64,000 nucleotides of DNA, from positions 13,199,433 to 13,263,432 of the forward strand of contig NC_053148.1 in assembly GCF_016808335.1 (NCBI RefSeq), given 5' to 3'. The notes under the pieces were generated by a model, which worked only from the letters and a program-made list of their open reading frames with translations, was not told the DNA's origin and ran no database searches. Positions 17,069 through 29,030 of the stretch are shown in pieces. This DNA comes from Panicum virgatum. Taxonomy: Eukaryota; Streptophyta; Magnoliopsida; Poales; Poaceae. A program made the position numbers and the translations under genes. Each line of letters begins with the position of its first letter. Within the stretch, counting starts at the first letter, position 1.

Positions 17069-18344
17069 ATGACGACACCTCGCCACCATGCGCCGCTCGC
17101 CGCGCTCACTCTGCTGCTGATGCTCGCCGGGCCCGCCGCGGCGCAGCCGCCGTCGCGGGACAGGGACAGCAGCGGCGGCGGGTACGGCATGCCGAACCAG
17201 CCGCAGGGCTTCAGCGCGCCCATGGTCGTGCTCCTGGTGGCGCTCGTCGCGGCCTTCTTCTTCATCGGCTTCTTCTCCGTGTACATCCGGCGGTGCGGGC
17301 GGGGCGCCTCCTCGGGCGGGCCCGGCCATCCCGGCCGCCGCGCTGCTCGCGCTGTCGCGGCAGGAGCAGCGGGACCGGGACCAGCAGCAACGCGGGCTCG
17401 ACCTCGCCGTGCTCGCGTCGTTCCCGACGATGAGGTACGCGGAGGCCAAGGAGCTCCGGGTCGGGGGCAAGGACGCCGCGCTCGAGTGCGCGGTCTGCCT
17501 CAGCGAGTTCGAGGGCGACGAGGAGCTCCGGCTGCTGCCCCTGTGCAGCCACGCCTTCCACACGGACTGCATCGGGGAGTGGCTCGCCGGTCACGTCACC
17601 TGCCCCGTCTGCCGGTGCAACCTCGACCCCGACCAGGAGCTCGCCGCGGCCGAGGCGAGCAGCCCCGGCGAGGTGGCCGCGGAGCAGGAGGCCACGGATC
17701 AGGTGGCCGTCGACGTGGCCGGCGAGGGCGCCGAGGACGAGGAGGAGACGAGGAGGGAGGAGGCGATGGAGCTGGAGCGGATTGGGAGCCAGCGCCGCGC
17801 GGTGCGGTCGCGCTCGGGGCGGCCGCCGCCGCTCGTCCCGCGGTCGCACTCCACGGGCCACTCCCTCGCGCCGCGCCTCGACGGCGACCTCGAGCGGTTC
17901 ACGCTGCGGCTGCCGGAGCACGTGCGCAGGGAGATGGTCGCCGCGGGCGAGGAGAGCCTGCGCCACACGGGGCCCGCCGGAGGCCGCTCCGGCGCCGGCG
18001 CCCGGAGCGCGCGGCTCGGGCGGTCGGACCGGTGGCCGTCGTTCATCACGCGGACGTTCTCGTCGCGGGTCCCCTTCTGGTCCGCGTCGAGGAGGGCGGC
18101 GCCCGACGCGGCGGCGGCCGTGGCAGCTGCCGGGACGGAGGCGTCCACGGCGACGGCGAGGACCAAGCGTAAGAAGACGGCCGCCGCCGCGGACGGCGGC
18201 ACCGTGACCCCGCCCAAGGGGAGCGTCCGCTTCGACTGCCTCGGCGGCGGCGCCGCTGCCGCCTCGGGCGCGAGGGTCGGTGCCGCGGCCGGCGACAGCG
18301 AGACCGAGGACGACGAGGAGAAGGCGATCGTCCGGCACGCCTGA
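17069..18344 (+). CDS. RING-H2 finger ATL-type E3 ubiquitin ligase, with one-base frameshift
   Basis: ATL proteins are membrane-anchored E3 ligases, often in defence or carbon/nitrogen signalling. The frame opens at 17069 with a signal peptide (LAALTLLLMLAG), then a transmembrane segment (MVVLLVALVAAFFFIGFFSVYI) followed by basic residues. Further on come the GLD motif (RGLDLAVLASFP) and a canonical RING-H2: CAVC, 15 residues, C-S-H-AF-H, C, 10 residues, CPVC. The tail has FTLRLPEHVRREM, seen in the ATL6/ATL31 group. The membrane and RING parts are in different frames. An extra C in the run CCC at 17321-17323 accounts for this; without it the gene would encode 424 residues in one exon, normal for the family. 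It is either a sequencing/assembly error or a disabling mutation. Coding sequence elsewhere looks intact. Confidence 0.85.
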
Positions 18345-19385
18345 GCCGCAGCGCGCGACGAGATCGGAGCGGGAATCGCGCGCGCCACCACGCATCGCCA
18401 CGTGCTCGTCCACAACTTCGTCGGCGCACGGCGCAACTGGTAGTGGTAGCGTATCAACGTGCGGCGAGACGACCGTGGCCATGTGATCCGCGAGACGAAG
18501 CTGCTCGCGCGCGAATGGGAACGCGCAGCTGACACAAGGATTCCGTCCCGTTGGAAAAGGGCTCCCTTCTCCCGTTTTTCTCTTCTGCGTGCTAGTAGTC
18601 CTTGTTTAGAAAAAGAGAGAGAGGATAATTCTTAGATTCAATTTTTTCGTTGCCGTTGAAAAAATGGAGCGAAGCCGTTGTAAGATAGAGCTGAAGTTGG
18701 GCTTGGTAAGCTGGGAAAGAAATTAAATAGATGCAAAAGGTTTACACGAAGTGTTGACTGATTCTCGTGCCTTTTCTCTACACGGGCCCATAGTTTTACC
18801 CTGCCCTCGGATGGGGATGGTTGGTGTCGAAGTTTGAAACAGACCAACAGAGCAGTATCGTCTCATCAGCCCTCTCAAGCGTACGAGCTTGACCATTGCC
18901 TTGGTGGCTCGGTGCCCGTGAAGCTCACCCACACAAAAACAAGCCGAAGTTCCTTCATGACACGAGCCACACAGAAAAAAAAAACGGATAGGTCCGCTTT
19001 AGCTTTAGCTCTAGCCCCGAGCCCCGGGCGGCCGTGCGAGCTCTTCAGCTCGATCACGCGATCGATGGTGCCGTTCCGACGCGCAGCCTAATCAATTCCT
19101 GCGTCCACGCCTGCAGCAGTGTCCGTTTGACTTGAACCTTCTGGAGGCTCGCCACTAGTAGACGATTAAACAACAGGGTCCTGTTCCTGTGGTTTGAAAA
19201 ATGAAAACGCCGACCTTCTCGATGCCGGTGGTACTCGTTACTCGTTGACGGAGACTCGTGTGCGGGCGGTGGTTCCTATGCGAGAGAGGGATCAGCTAGG
19301 GAAGGGGAGGAGAACTCTGGTGGTCGAATCCTTGCGGTGCCATTCTAGCTAGAATTTCGAAAGCAGATATCGGTCAGTAGTATCA
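18345..19385. other. 3' flank of the ATL gene; no gene seen
   Basis: About 1 kb of mixed composition with short open frames only (for example 18834-19091), none with recognisable motifs. It presumably holds the ATL 3' UTR. No repeat ends were identified. Confidence 0.4.
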
Positions 19386-20233
19386 GGCTGTCTGCACTGG
19401 ATACTCTAAAGGATCGTACGCCGTCGTGGAGGATCGATTTACCGTTTTGCACTGGATACTCTAAAGGATACGGTACACCGCCCTGAAGATCGATTTACCG
19501 TTTTTTTTTACCCCGCAGCAGGTACTGGAAAAGGGAACCCTATCATCCCGTTCGAGCGCCCCGCAGCGGGTACTGGAGAAGGGAACGCTATCATCCCGTT
19601 CGAGCCTCCATACGCCAAATAAAGGGGAGGTAGCCAGGAACGCTACGAGCGCGGGGCCCACACAACCGCGCGCCATCGCAACCACCGGCCGGTGAGCGGG
19701 GGGAGAGAGAGGCCGTCGATGGCCATGGTGGTGCGGCGGCGCAGGACCCGGACAGAGGGGGTGGACGGAGAGGACAGAGGGCGCGAGGACGGGTGCGGCG
19801 AGGACGATGGGCACCGGGACAGGGGCGGCGCGGCCAGTCGGAGCAGGGAGGAGGAGAGAGGGAGGCGCCGCCGGGGAGGGATGGAGGTGCGGGGGGGGGG
19901 GGGGGGGGAGGAGGGAGGACCCGTGCGGATCCGGCTGCCTCCGCCCCGCCGCGCGCTCGCGGGCCGCCTGAGGGAGACACGTTGCTGCCCGAGTGGGTAG
20001 AGGCCGGCCGAGCTCCGCTGCGTGGGGATCCGCACTGTTCGGTCGAGCTCCGCCGCGCGCGGATCCGCTTGAGGCCAGCCGGCACGACGGAGGGAGGCCC
20101 GAGCAGGGGCGGCGAGCCAGGAAGGGGGAGGGAGGAGAGGGCCACCGCGCCGGCGGGGCGGAGCAGGGGAGAAGGGCGCAGAGAGAGAGAGAGAGAGAGA
20201 GAGCCGAGTAGGGGCGGCGAGCCAGGGAAGGGG

Positions 20234-21248
20234 TGTTGACACCAAATTTTGGCACGTGTCAAGGAAGAGTGTTGCGGAGGAGAAAAGGTTCTGCGTCGTA
20301 CGGGTTGGTTGATTTGGGAGGATGACCGTGCATCGCGGTCAAAGATCTTGCTGACCGAGAAAGGGGAGGATTGGCTAGATATTTTGGCTTCGGTTTGGCA
20401 GGAGTTATTTTAGTTTTAGAAGTTGTTTTTATTCCTTAGAATAGATCATGCTCTGCCGTAATCGGCTAGGATTGTGTTAGCGTGGGGTATAAATATGCAC
20501 CCCCGGTCATTGTAGCAGATTGATACACATCCAACAAACAAACTTTACTCTACTTGCAATTTACTTTCTCATCGGCGACTTCGCCATCTTTTTTCTTTCT
20601 GCGAGTTCTTTCAAGCTGATCCAGGACGTCTCACATTTGAGCGACTTGATTCGCTGGTAAGTTTTCGTTTACCGAGTAAATCTGAGCTTTAGCTTCCGGG
20701 CGTATTGCTGTCGCTTCATTCAGATCTATTCAAAAGTTATCGAATTTATCTAAGCTTTGATCTCGGGCACATCGCTGTTTTCTCGTTTAGATAGTTCACC
20801 AATTACCCGGCTTAGTGACCTGTTTAATCGGCTGTAAGCTCCTTGTTTATTGCGATAAATCTTGTAGAGCCGATTAGATTGAAATCACAAGCTTAGCTCT
20901 GTCCAGATCCATACATTCATGGGTTTGTACACTGTTATCTGGCATGTGTCGGCTTTTAGATCTAGCCATCTAGTTGCTCATCGGCATCGGCAGCTTGTTG
21001 CCGATCCGTAGTAGATCGTTTTCAGTACACGCTTATCTTACACGATCTTTTGTCATCTTCTGTATCGGTAGCGCCTTGCCGATACCCCGCGTAAGAGTGA
21101 TTCGGAAATCCAGCCGATACACTCTTGAATTTGACTGTTTGCTGTTTCCTTGTCAATTTACAGGTCAAATTGACTGGCACGCTTGGTCGCATTCTGAGAC
21201 TTGGCGAACGGTGCCCTCAGATTCCAGTGTGTCGATTTTACGTCAACA
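20234..21248 (+). repeat. 5' LTR of the plus-strand Tat element
   Basis: 1015 bp, beginning TGTTGACACC and ending GTCAACA. The first 225 bases differ from the 3' LTR at eight sites by my count, all transitions. A TATA-like GGTATAAATATG lies near 20487-20498. A primer-binding-like segment (TGGCACGTCTGGTGGGA) starts about 9 nt after the LTR; I could not assign its tRNA. Confidence 0.92.
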
Positions 21249-21295
21249 CATCTTTTGGCACGTCTGGTGGGACCCAGAACATCAAGATGTCAGAG

Positions 21296-24200
21296 AAGGC
21301 GGAGATCTCGGGAGGTAATCAGATTCCGATTGCTAAAGACAAGTTGAAGAAAGAACACAAGGCGGAACTTGAAGCCCTCAAAGATGCTTTTGAGCAACAA
21401 TGCCTTTTGTCCTTCAGCATCAACAGAAGTGGAGAGGTAATCAAGAAATTCATTTTTCCCACTTTTGTAACACATCAAGAATCACAGAAGGAGGATAGGA
21501 TGATTCATCAGATGAATCAGACGATTGGGCATGCTTTTGTGAATCATGCTCCAATCATGGCCAACCACGCCCACAATGCTGTGATCAAGACGCTACAAGA
21601 TAGAGGGATACCTGGCTTTGTGGGACCAGCTTACTATCAGGGGAGTCAGATGGTATTCTCTCCTACTAGATCGGCTCCTGGTACATCACAGATCCCTCCT
21701 CAAGCTCCGGCCGATGAGGGTGTTATAAATGCACAGCCAATCAGTACTATAGCGTCACCTCAGTTCCCTCCTGTGTATACCAATTCTACGCCGATGGCTA
21801 CATGTGCACAGGGGAACTTCATGTCAGGATACCCAGTTGGTTGGAATCCTACTACTGGACTTGGTATGCCTCCGGAATACATGATTCCATCTTCATCTAA
21901 GCAACCAAGTGCATCGGCTTCTTAGCCGATGAACCAGCAGGAAAATGCGTCGACTCCACAGCTGACTCAACCTCTAGACACTGCACCAGCGTCACAACCA
22001 GATGTTACCACGACATCAGTGCCTGCGGCAGCAAGTCCAAGCCACGTGTCGGCCCCATGGCCGACACCTCAGCAACAGTACCTGGCAATGATGTTACAAC
22101 CCAAGTCTCCAACAGAAGTTCTGGCGAACAGAATCCCACATGCCAACGGAGTCACATGGGTTTTTCAAGATCTTGCGACTGGGATGCTACGCCATGTAGA
22201 TGTGCCCAATGTACCTGGATTTACACATCGTCAACCTGGTCAGGGGACAACCAGAGCAGTCCAAGCAAGGGGATGGTATTGTATCAATCACCATCTAACC
22301 AGTTTCCTCAGCAAGCCACACAAGCTGCATCGGCTGCTAGGCCGATGACTTTGCCAAATGTCCAGCCCGCATCGGCAACATTGCCGTTGACTCCACCAGC
22401 ACCACAAGCAACATCAGCTGGTGGACAACAGGTTGACTGGACGTCTAAGATTGCTGAGGTGATGAGAGATCAGCTTGGTTTGAAACCAAAGCAGCAGAAT
22501 CTGATGTACAGAACTCCATATCTAGCTGCTTATGATCAATTGCCATTGCCCCACAAGTACAAGTTTTTAGATTTCACCAAGTTTTTTGGACAGGGGGAGG
22601 TCTCCACAGTAGAGCATATCAACAGATTCATTGTGCAGTGTGGAAAGGCAGCTCAGCAGGACGCGCTAAAAGTGCGTCTGTTCTCCATGTCTTTATCTGG
22701 ATTGGCCTTTACATGGTTCACTACATTGCCAGCTAATTCCATTATATACTTGGCCAATTTAGAGAAGTAGTTCCACCAGTTCTTCTACTCTGGAGTAGAG
22801 GAGATGAAGTTAACCGATCTGACTAATCTGAGATAGAGAAACGATGAATCGGTCACCACCTTCATTCAGAGGTTCAGGGATGTCAACAACCGGTGCTTTA
22901 GTCTAGTTCTGTCTGATCAACATCTAGCAGAGGTTGCCTTCTAAGGACTCCTACCGCACATCAAAGAGAAGTACGCTTTCCAGGAGTTCTATAGCATCAG
23001 TCAGATGGCTAACCGGATGACAGGGGAAGCAAGGCCACATGAACAGAAGAGGAGCAACTTCCAAAAAAAGGTTAACTTTGTTGACTGTCCAGATTCTTCT
23101 GATTCAGATGGTGATCAGATGGTGGGATCCGCTGAATGGGTTCAGAACAATAAGAAGCCGATCTCATGTCCTTTCGGTAACAAAGAACCCGAAAAGTATG
23201 GGTTCGATATTACCAAGGCTGATAAGATTTTCGATCTGTTGCTGTCAGAGGGTCAGATTAAGCTAAAGCCATATCATAAGATCCCGACAGATCAAGAATT
23301 GAAGAATATCAAGTACTGCAAGTGGCACAATGCAACATCTCATGACACCAATGAGTGCAAGGTATACCATCAGCAGATACAATCGGCTATAGAGCAGGGC
23401 AGGCTCAAGTTTGAAACGCCCAAAAAGCCGATGAAGATTGATGGGCATCCTTTTCCAGCAAACATGGTAGATACTGGAAGGAAAGGTAATGCTTTACAGA
23501 CCAAGATGCTCACATCCCAATCGGCTAAAGAGTCTGGTGCAGTTGACCCCCAAGCACAGATCACAGCCGATAAAGCTAAAGGAAAAGAGCCACTGCAGGA
23601 AGAAGGATCGGCGGCACCTAAGAAGAAGGTCACGTCCCAGATGCTGTTGAACAAGTTCCAGCGTGACCAAGAGAGGAGACAGTACCGAGAAGAATCTGTT
23701 AGACGGCGTGAAGGGCATTGGAAGTCTCCTTTCTTTGTGTACTGTTGGGAGGAAGGGTTGACTCTGCCGACAGTGGATAATTGTCCAGAGTGCAACGACT
23801 TTTATCGTGAGGACCGGTCGTTCAAAAATCCACGCTTTGATCATAAGCCTCGAGGGCCGATCATTAGAGAAAGGAGCAATGATAGACGCATCTCTATACA
23901 TGATCGGCTGGGGGGCAGGGTTTCAGTGCATGATCGGCTGGGGGGCAGGACTATGCTACGTGATCCTGCAGGAGGAAGAATTCCTGCTAATGAGCGAGTT
24001 GAACAGGCTGCTGCAGCTCAGGTTCCTGATGAATACCCACACCGCAGAGATCCAGAGAGAGTGCCAGTTCATGATAATATTGATCGGCCTCGATGGTGTC
24101 CAGGAGGTTTGACCAGATCACAAAAGAGACGAGTTCAAAGACTGCGTCAAACAGAAGCCCTGGAAGAAGAAGAGAAAAGGGAGAGGGAGGCTCCTAGGAG

Positions 24201-24335
24201 GGGAGTCAGATCTGAAGTTTGGCGTGTCAAGCCAAAGGTTGATGGAGTGCAGCAGTCAGAGTCATCGGCTACATCTGTTAATGTAACCTTCATGCTTCTA
24301 CTAATCCAAGCAGTCGGTTCTCCCAACCTGTCCTA
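21296..24335 (+). pseudogene. gag of the plus-strand Tat element, broken
   Basis: The reading starts near 21290 (MSEKAEISGG) with a proline/glutamine-rich N-terminal part. A TAG stop at 21923-21925, a frameshift near 22250, TAG stops near 22768 and 22834 and a TAA stop near 22942 interrupt it. The gag core (DFTKFFGQGEVSTVEHINRF ... MSLSGLAFTWF) is recognisable at about 22570-22720. The long 3' frame (23005-24336) includes a CKWHNATSHDTNEC segment and repeated HDRLGGR units at about 23900-23950. No protease motif (D-S/T-G) is visible between gag and RT, so that region appears deleted. Confidence 0.8.
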
Positions 24336-27300
24336 ATGGATGAGTTTCTAGAAGATGAAGGGAAGTTGGGGCATGGGTTCATGTCGGCCGATGCATTGGA
24401 GGAGGTAGACATTGGAGATGGAGATAGACCAAGGCCGACATTTATTAGTGCTAAGTTAGATCCTGAGTATAAACAAGAATTGGTGAAGCTGTTAAAAGAA
24501 TACAAAGATTGTTTTGCTTGGGAATATTATGAAATGCCAGGTTTGGATCGGTCTATTGTTGAGCACCATTTGCCTATTAAACCTGGATATCGGCCACATC
24601 AGCAAGGGTCAAGACAATGCAATCCTAAGATTTTGCCAGACATAAAGGCCGAGATTACAAAATTGATAGAAGCAAAGTTCATCAGGCAATGCAGATATGC
24701 TGAATGGATATCTAATGTAGTTCCTGTATACAAGAAGAATGAGAAGTTGCGTGTCTGCATCGACTTCAAGAATCTCAACAAAGCTACGCCAATGGATGGT
24801 TACCCAATGCCAGTTGCCGATATGTTGGTGGATGCTGCTGCAGGACATAAAGTGATCAGCTTCATGGATGGGAATTGCTGGATACAATCAGATATTCATG
24901 GCTGAGGAATATATTCATAAAACTGCATTCAGATGTCCAGGGCATGTTGGTTTGTTTGAGTGGATTGTCATGACTTTTGGTTTGAAGAACACAGGGGCGA
25001 CATACCAGAGGGCTATGAACTATATCTTCCATGAAATCATTGGCAAGATTGTTGAGATCTATATTGATGATGTTGTGGTGAAATCCAAAGGGTACCAAGA
25101 GCATTTAGCTGACCTACGCAAAACTTTAGAATGCACTAGAAGACATGGGTTGAAGATGAATCCTAACAAATGTGCGTTCGGCGTGTCGGCTGGTCAATTC
25201 CTAGGATTTATGGTACATGAAAGAGGGATTGAGATTAGTCAGAAGACTATTGCAGCCATTAACAAAATAGTGGCTCCAGAAACGAAGGATGAACTTCAAT
25301 CATTGATCGGCAAAATTAATTTCATTCGGAGATTCATTACTAATCTGTCCAGTAAAATACAGCCGTTCAGTTCTTTGTTGAAGTTGAAGGCCGATCAGGA
25401 ATTTGTGTGGGGAAAAGCACAGCAAAAGGCGTTGGATGAGATCAAGCAATATCTAACATCGCCTCCTGTGTTGGTTCCGCCACAAAAGCACAAGCCGTTA
25501 AAGTTATATTTATCGGCTGATGAGCGTGCTATCGGATTGGCCCTTATTCAAGAATTTGAAGGAAAGGAACGCGTGATTTATTTCATCAGTAAAAGACTCC
25601 TAGATGCTGAAACCAGGTATTCTCCTGTTGAAAGATTGTGTCTTTGCTTATACTTCTCTTGTACCAAGCTTAGGCATTATCTACTATCCGCTGAGTGTGT
25701 TGTGATGAGTAAAGATGATGTTATTAAATACATGCTCTCGTTGCCGATTCTGAGTGGGAGAATTGGGAAGTGGATTCTGTCCTTGTCTGAGTTTGATATG
25801 AGATATGAATCGGCCAAAGCGGTTAAAGGGCAAGTCATGGCCGATTTTGTTGTCCAACATTGTGGGTCAGAAATAGGAGTTGTTGATCTAGTTCCATGGA
25901 CGTTATTCTTTGATGGATCATCATGTGGAGTTGGATCTGGTATTGGCATTATTTTGGTGTCGCCTCGGGGGGCAAATTTTGAGTTGTCTTTTCCAATAGA
26001 AGCTACTGCTACAAATAATCAGGCTGAGTACCAAGCTTTGCTTAAGGGAATTCAACTGTTACAAGAGATTGGAGCTGATGCAGTTGAAATATTTGGAGAT
26101 TCCATGTTGGTGGTTAATCAATTGATCGACATATATGAATGCAAAGATGATATCTTACGAGTTTATCATGAGGAATGTTGCCGATTGTTGAAAGAGTTCA
26201 AGAAAGTGACCATCGAACATGTGCCCAAACTTTATAATGAAGATGCCAATCGGCTAGCGCAACACGCTTTTGGTTATCGGCGGATTGAGGGTGTGATGAC
26301 TTTGGACATACCTACCAATGATTGGAGGAAAGAGATTGTAGAATATCTGGAAGATCACTCCAGGAAAGTAAGCCGAAGGATCAGATTTCAGGCAACTAAA
26401 TATGTGTTGCTTGAGGGAGAACTGTATTATCAGACGATTGATGGAGTTTTACTCAGATGCCTTGATAAAGAAGAGGCTAAGGTTCTTATGGGAGAAATAC
26501 ATGAGGGTGTCTGTGGTTCGCATCAATTGGCGTATAAAATGAAATGGGTGATCAGGAGAAACAGATACTTTTGGCCAACCATACTGGAGGATTGTTTCAC
26601 TTATTATAAAGGTTGCCAAGGGTGTCAGAAATTTGGAAACGTGCAAAAAGCACCAGCATCGGCTATGAATCCTATTATTAAGCCGTGGCCATTTAGAGGA
26701 TGAGGAATTGATTTAATTGGGCAGATTTATCCACCATCCAGCAAGAATCACAAGTTCATACTGGTAGCGACGTATTACTTCACCAAGTGGGTTGAAGCGA
26801 TTCCTCTGAAGACAGTAACATCCAAGGAGATGATCGAGTTTGTGAAGGAGCATATTGTTTATCGGTTTGGTACCCCGTAGACGATCACGACCAATCAAGG
26901 CAGTATGTTTATTTCAGAGGAGTTTGGAGAATTTGCTGCAAGTATGGGAATTAAATTGCTAAATTCTTCTCCATATTATGCTCAAGCTAATGGTCAAGCT
27001 GAAGCTTCTAATAAAGGGATCACCAAGTTAATTAAGAGGAAAATTGAGGAGCAGCCAAAGAGGTGGCATACAACTCTTAATGAAGCTTTATGGGCCTACA
27101 GGATGTCTTGTCATGGGGCTACTAAAATGTCTCCGTATCAATTGGTCTATGGACATGAAGCTGTATTGCCTTGGGAAACTAGACTCGGTTCCAGGCGAGT
27201 TACGTTTCAGGATCAGTTGACAGCAGACGATTATACTGCATTGATGAAAGATGAGTTGGAAGTTTTATCTGGACATCGGTTAAACGCTCTCATCAGCATC

Positions 27301-27579
27301 GAGGCTAATAAAACTAGAGTGGGCCGATGGTATGATAAGAAGGTCAAAGTCAAATCTTTTGACCAAGGAGTCTTGGTTTGGAAGTTAGTACTGCCGATAG
27401 GAACTAAAGATCCCAAGTTCGTCAAATGGTCTCCAACATGGGAAGGGCCATACAAGGTTAGCAGATGTGTTCCTGGGAACGCATACATTCTGGAGACATT
27501 GGAGGGAGAAGAATTTTTCAGTGCACTTAATGGGAAATATCTGAAAAAATATTACCCAAGCGTTTGGGTAGATGCATAG
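24336..27579 (+). pseudogene. pol (RT, RNase H, second RNase H, integrase) of the plus-strand Tat element, broken
   Basis: The reverse transcriptase begins in 24336-24905 and continues from 24868 after a one-base insertion in the TT at 24875-24876. The active site YIDD is intact near 25062. The retroviral RNase H (LKLYLSADERAIGLALIQ) and then an archaeal/plant-type RNase H (LFFDGSSCGVGSG) follow, the Tat-lineage signature. Integrase has a zinc-binding HHCC block ending CQGCQKFG near 26620. A TGA at 26701-26703 stands where TGG is expected in the PFRGWGIDLIG motif, and a TAG follows at 26878-26880. The integrase C-terminal part is 26905-27579. In TDNG the first Asp is replaced (TTNQGS), so integrase would be inactive. 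Confidence 0.88.
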
Positions 27580-27915
27580 CCGATTAAGTAAAGGATCGGT
27601 TGAATTCAAGATAGCCGATGCGGAAATTGTATCGCCTTTAGCATGAGAATGAGAAAAGACTTGATCGTATCCTAATACGTTCGCATGTTTTTGTGGCCGA
27701 TATGGTATGTATCGCCCTTAGGTCAAAAAATCTAATCCAAAGATATGTGGTTTGGATTTGACTTGGTTATCTGTTCAACTGAAATCGCAAGAGGAGTAAT
27801 TGCAAGATGGAAGTTAATGCGAAACACAGTGAAGACAGAAGACAAGAGGCAACGAGGGGAGCCGTTCATTGATTAATATTTACAAAAGCCAGAATAGGCT
27901 GTTACATGCTACAAC
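27580..27915 (+). other. Spacer between pol and the antisense gene of the plus-strand Tat element
   Basis: About 336 bp of non-coding sequence after the integrase stop. On the other strand it would hold the 3' UTR of the antisense gene. No motif is assigned. Confidence 0.4.
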
Positions 27916-28644
27916 CTAATCTGACTCTTCCCCGAAGAGGCTGCTAATGACCCCCTCTGAACTGACATCACGGGCGATGGCATCAGCAGGGTGGTAGAGG
28001 TCTTCGACAAGCTCCTCGAAGGCATCACGCCACGGCCTTGGCTCGGGGAAGACCAGCGCCCATTGCCGGTAGTCCGCCCCGGACTTGGTGGAGACGACGG
28101 TGATGGCTCTGGCGGTGCCCTCGTGGGCCCCGTACTCGGCGACCTCGGTGATGCGGGCCGAGATGTTTTGGAGCCGCGCGACAACGGTGTCCCCCCTCGC
28201 GTTCACCGAGTCAATGGCGACTCGGGCGGCGTCCAGTAGAGACTGGACTTGTGCCTCCAGCCCTAAGAAAGAAGAAGGGACTAGGGTGGAAGATCTGAAG
28301 ACTATTAGAAAAGACATGGTTTCAAAACTTACTCGCGGCCTTGGTGTCGGCGCTGGTGAGTTGGCCACTGATCACGACCTGATCCGTCTGTGCCCGGTCG
28401 AGGTTGTTGCGGGCCTCGGTGAGTTGGCGGAGGAGGTCGTGAATGTACTCCTGGGTGCCTGCGTCCAGGACCCAGAAGTTGGGGGGCAGCTCCATGGCAG
28501 CGTACCTGCAGAAGGGAGTGGATGTTCAGAAGCAGATCAGGAATGCAACATTAACAGAAAAGAGACAATGTGTTACCCCAGATGGGGGCGGAGCAATGGA
28601 GGAGCATCGGAGGAGCCTTCGCCGATGCGCTTGTTGCTGGCCAT
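27916..28644 (-). CDS. Intact antisense three-exon gene inside the Tat element (unknown function)
   Basis: The gene lies on the strand opposite to pol, between integrase and the 3' LTR. Exons on the minus strand are 28644-28577, 28505-28333 and 28262-27916 (68+173+347=588 nt, 195 residues plus stop). Introns are 71 and 70 nt with GT-AG ends (GTAACA...TGCAG, GTAAGT...TTAG) and phases 2 and 1. The frame is open throughout although gag and pol of the same element are broken. The protein starts MASNKRIGEG, has a central helical, possibly coiled-coil part (IHDLLRQLTEARNNLDRAQ; LEAQVQSLLDAARVAIDSV) and ends in an acidic segment (SSLFGEESD). I recognise no domain. Antisense ORFs here are known in Tat-lineage elements such as maize Grande. 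Confidence 0.75.
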
Positions 28645-28746
28645 TTGTCTTGAGGAAAGAGAGGAGGCTAGGGTTTTTTGGGCTGGAAGAGGAAGAAGGC
28701 GAAGAAAGCTTTGGCCGATGAAGAAGGACACAGTACCTATTGGGTG

Positions 28747-28753
28747 ATTTATA
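28747..28753 (-). promoter_or_regulatory. TATA box for the antisense gene
   Basis: Read on the minus strand this is GGCTATAAATCACCC, a near-consensus TATA box 103-109 nt upstream of the antisense ATG (A at 28644). It supports independent transcription of the antisense gene. Function is inferred from motif and spacing only. Confidence 0.55.
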
Positions 28754-29030
28754 GCCTAAGGCAGGGAAGGTGAATCGGTTGCATTCCCTGGTATGACCTT
28801 TACTTGGATCTAATCGAGAGGCGCAGGGGTAAAAAGACGGAAGGTGAATCGGCAGATTCCCGTTGTGCGGACGAGAAGGTGGAGGGTTGAGTGCAAAGAA
28901 GAGATTTTCACTCGCCACCCGCATGGGGAGCGAAGCTACAGTAAGTGAAAAGACTGTTCGGCGGCGTAATCATGACACGGTTTAATTTCAAAGTAAAAAG
29001 GACATTTTTACTCCGAAATTGGGGGGCATG

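Noticed and set aside
17262..18535. Long minus-strand frames (up to 406 codons) across the ATL gene
   Set aside because: They mirror GC-rich codon structure of the real plus-strand gene and have no motifs, whereas the plus strand has a complete RING-H2.
19461..20262. Several minus- and plus-strand frames of 150-260 codons
   Set aside because: They are proline/arginine/serine low-complexity translations of a GC-rich repeat unit and (AG)n tract in a transposable element.
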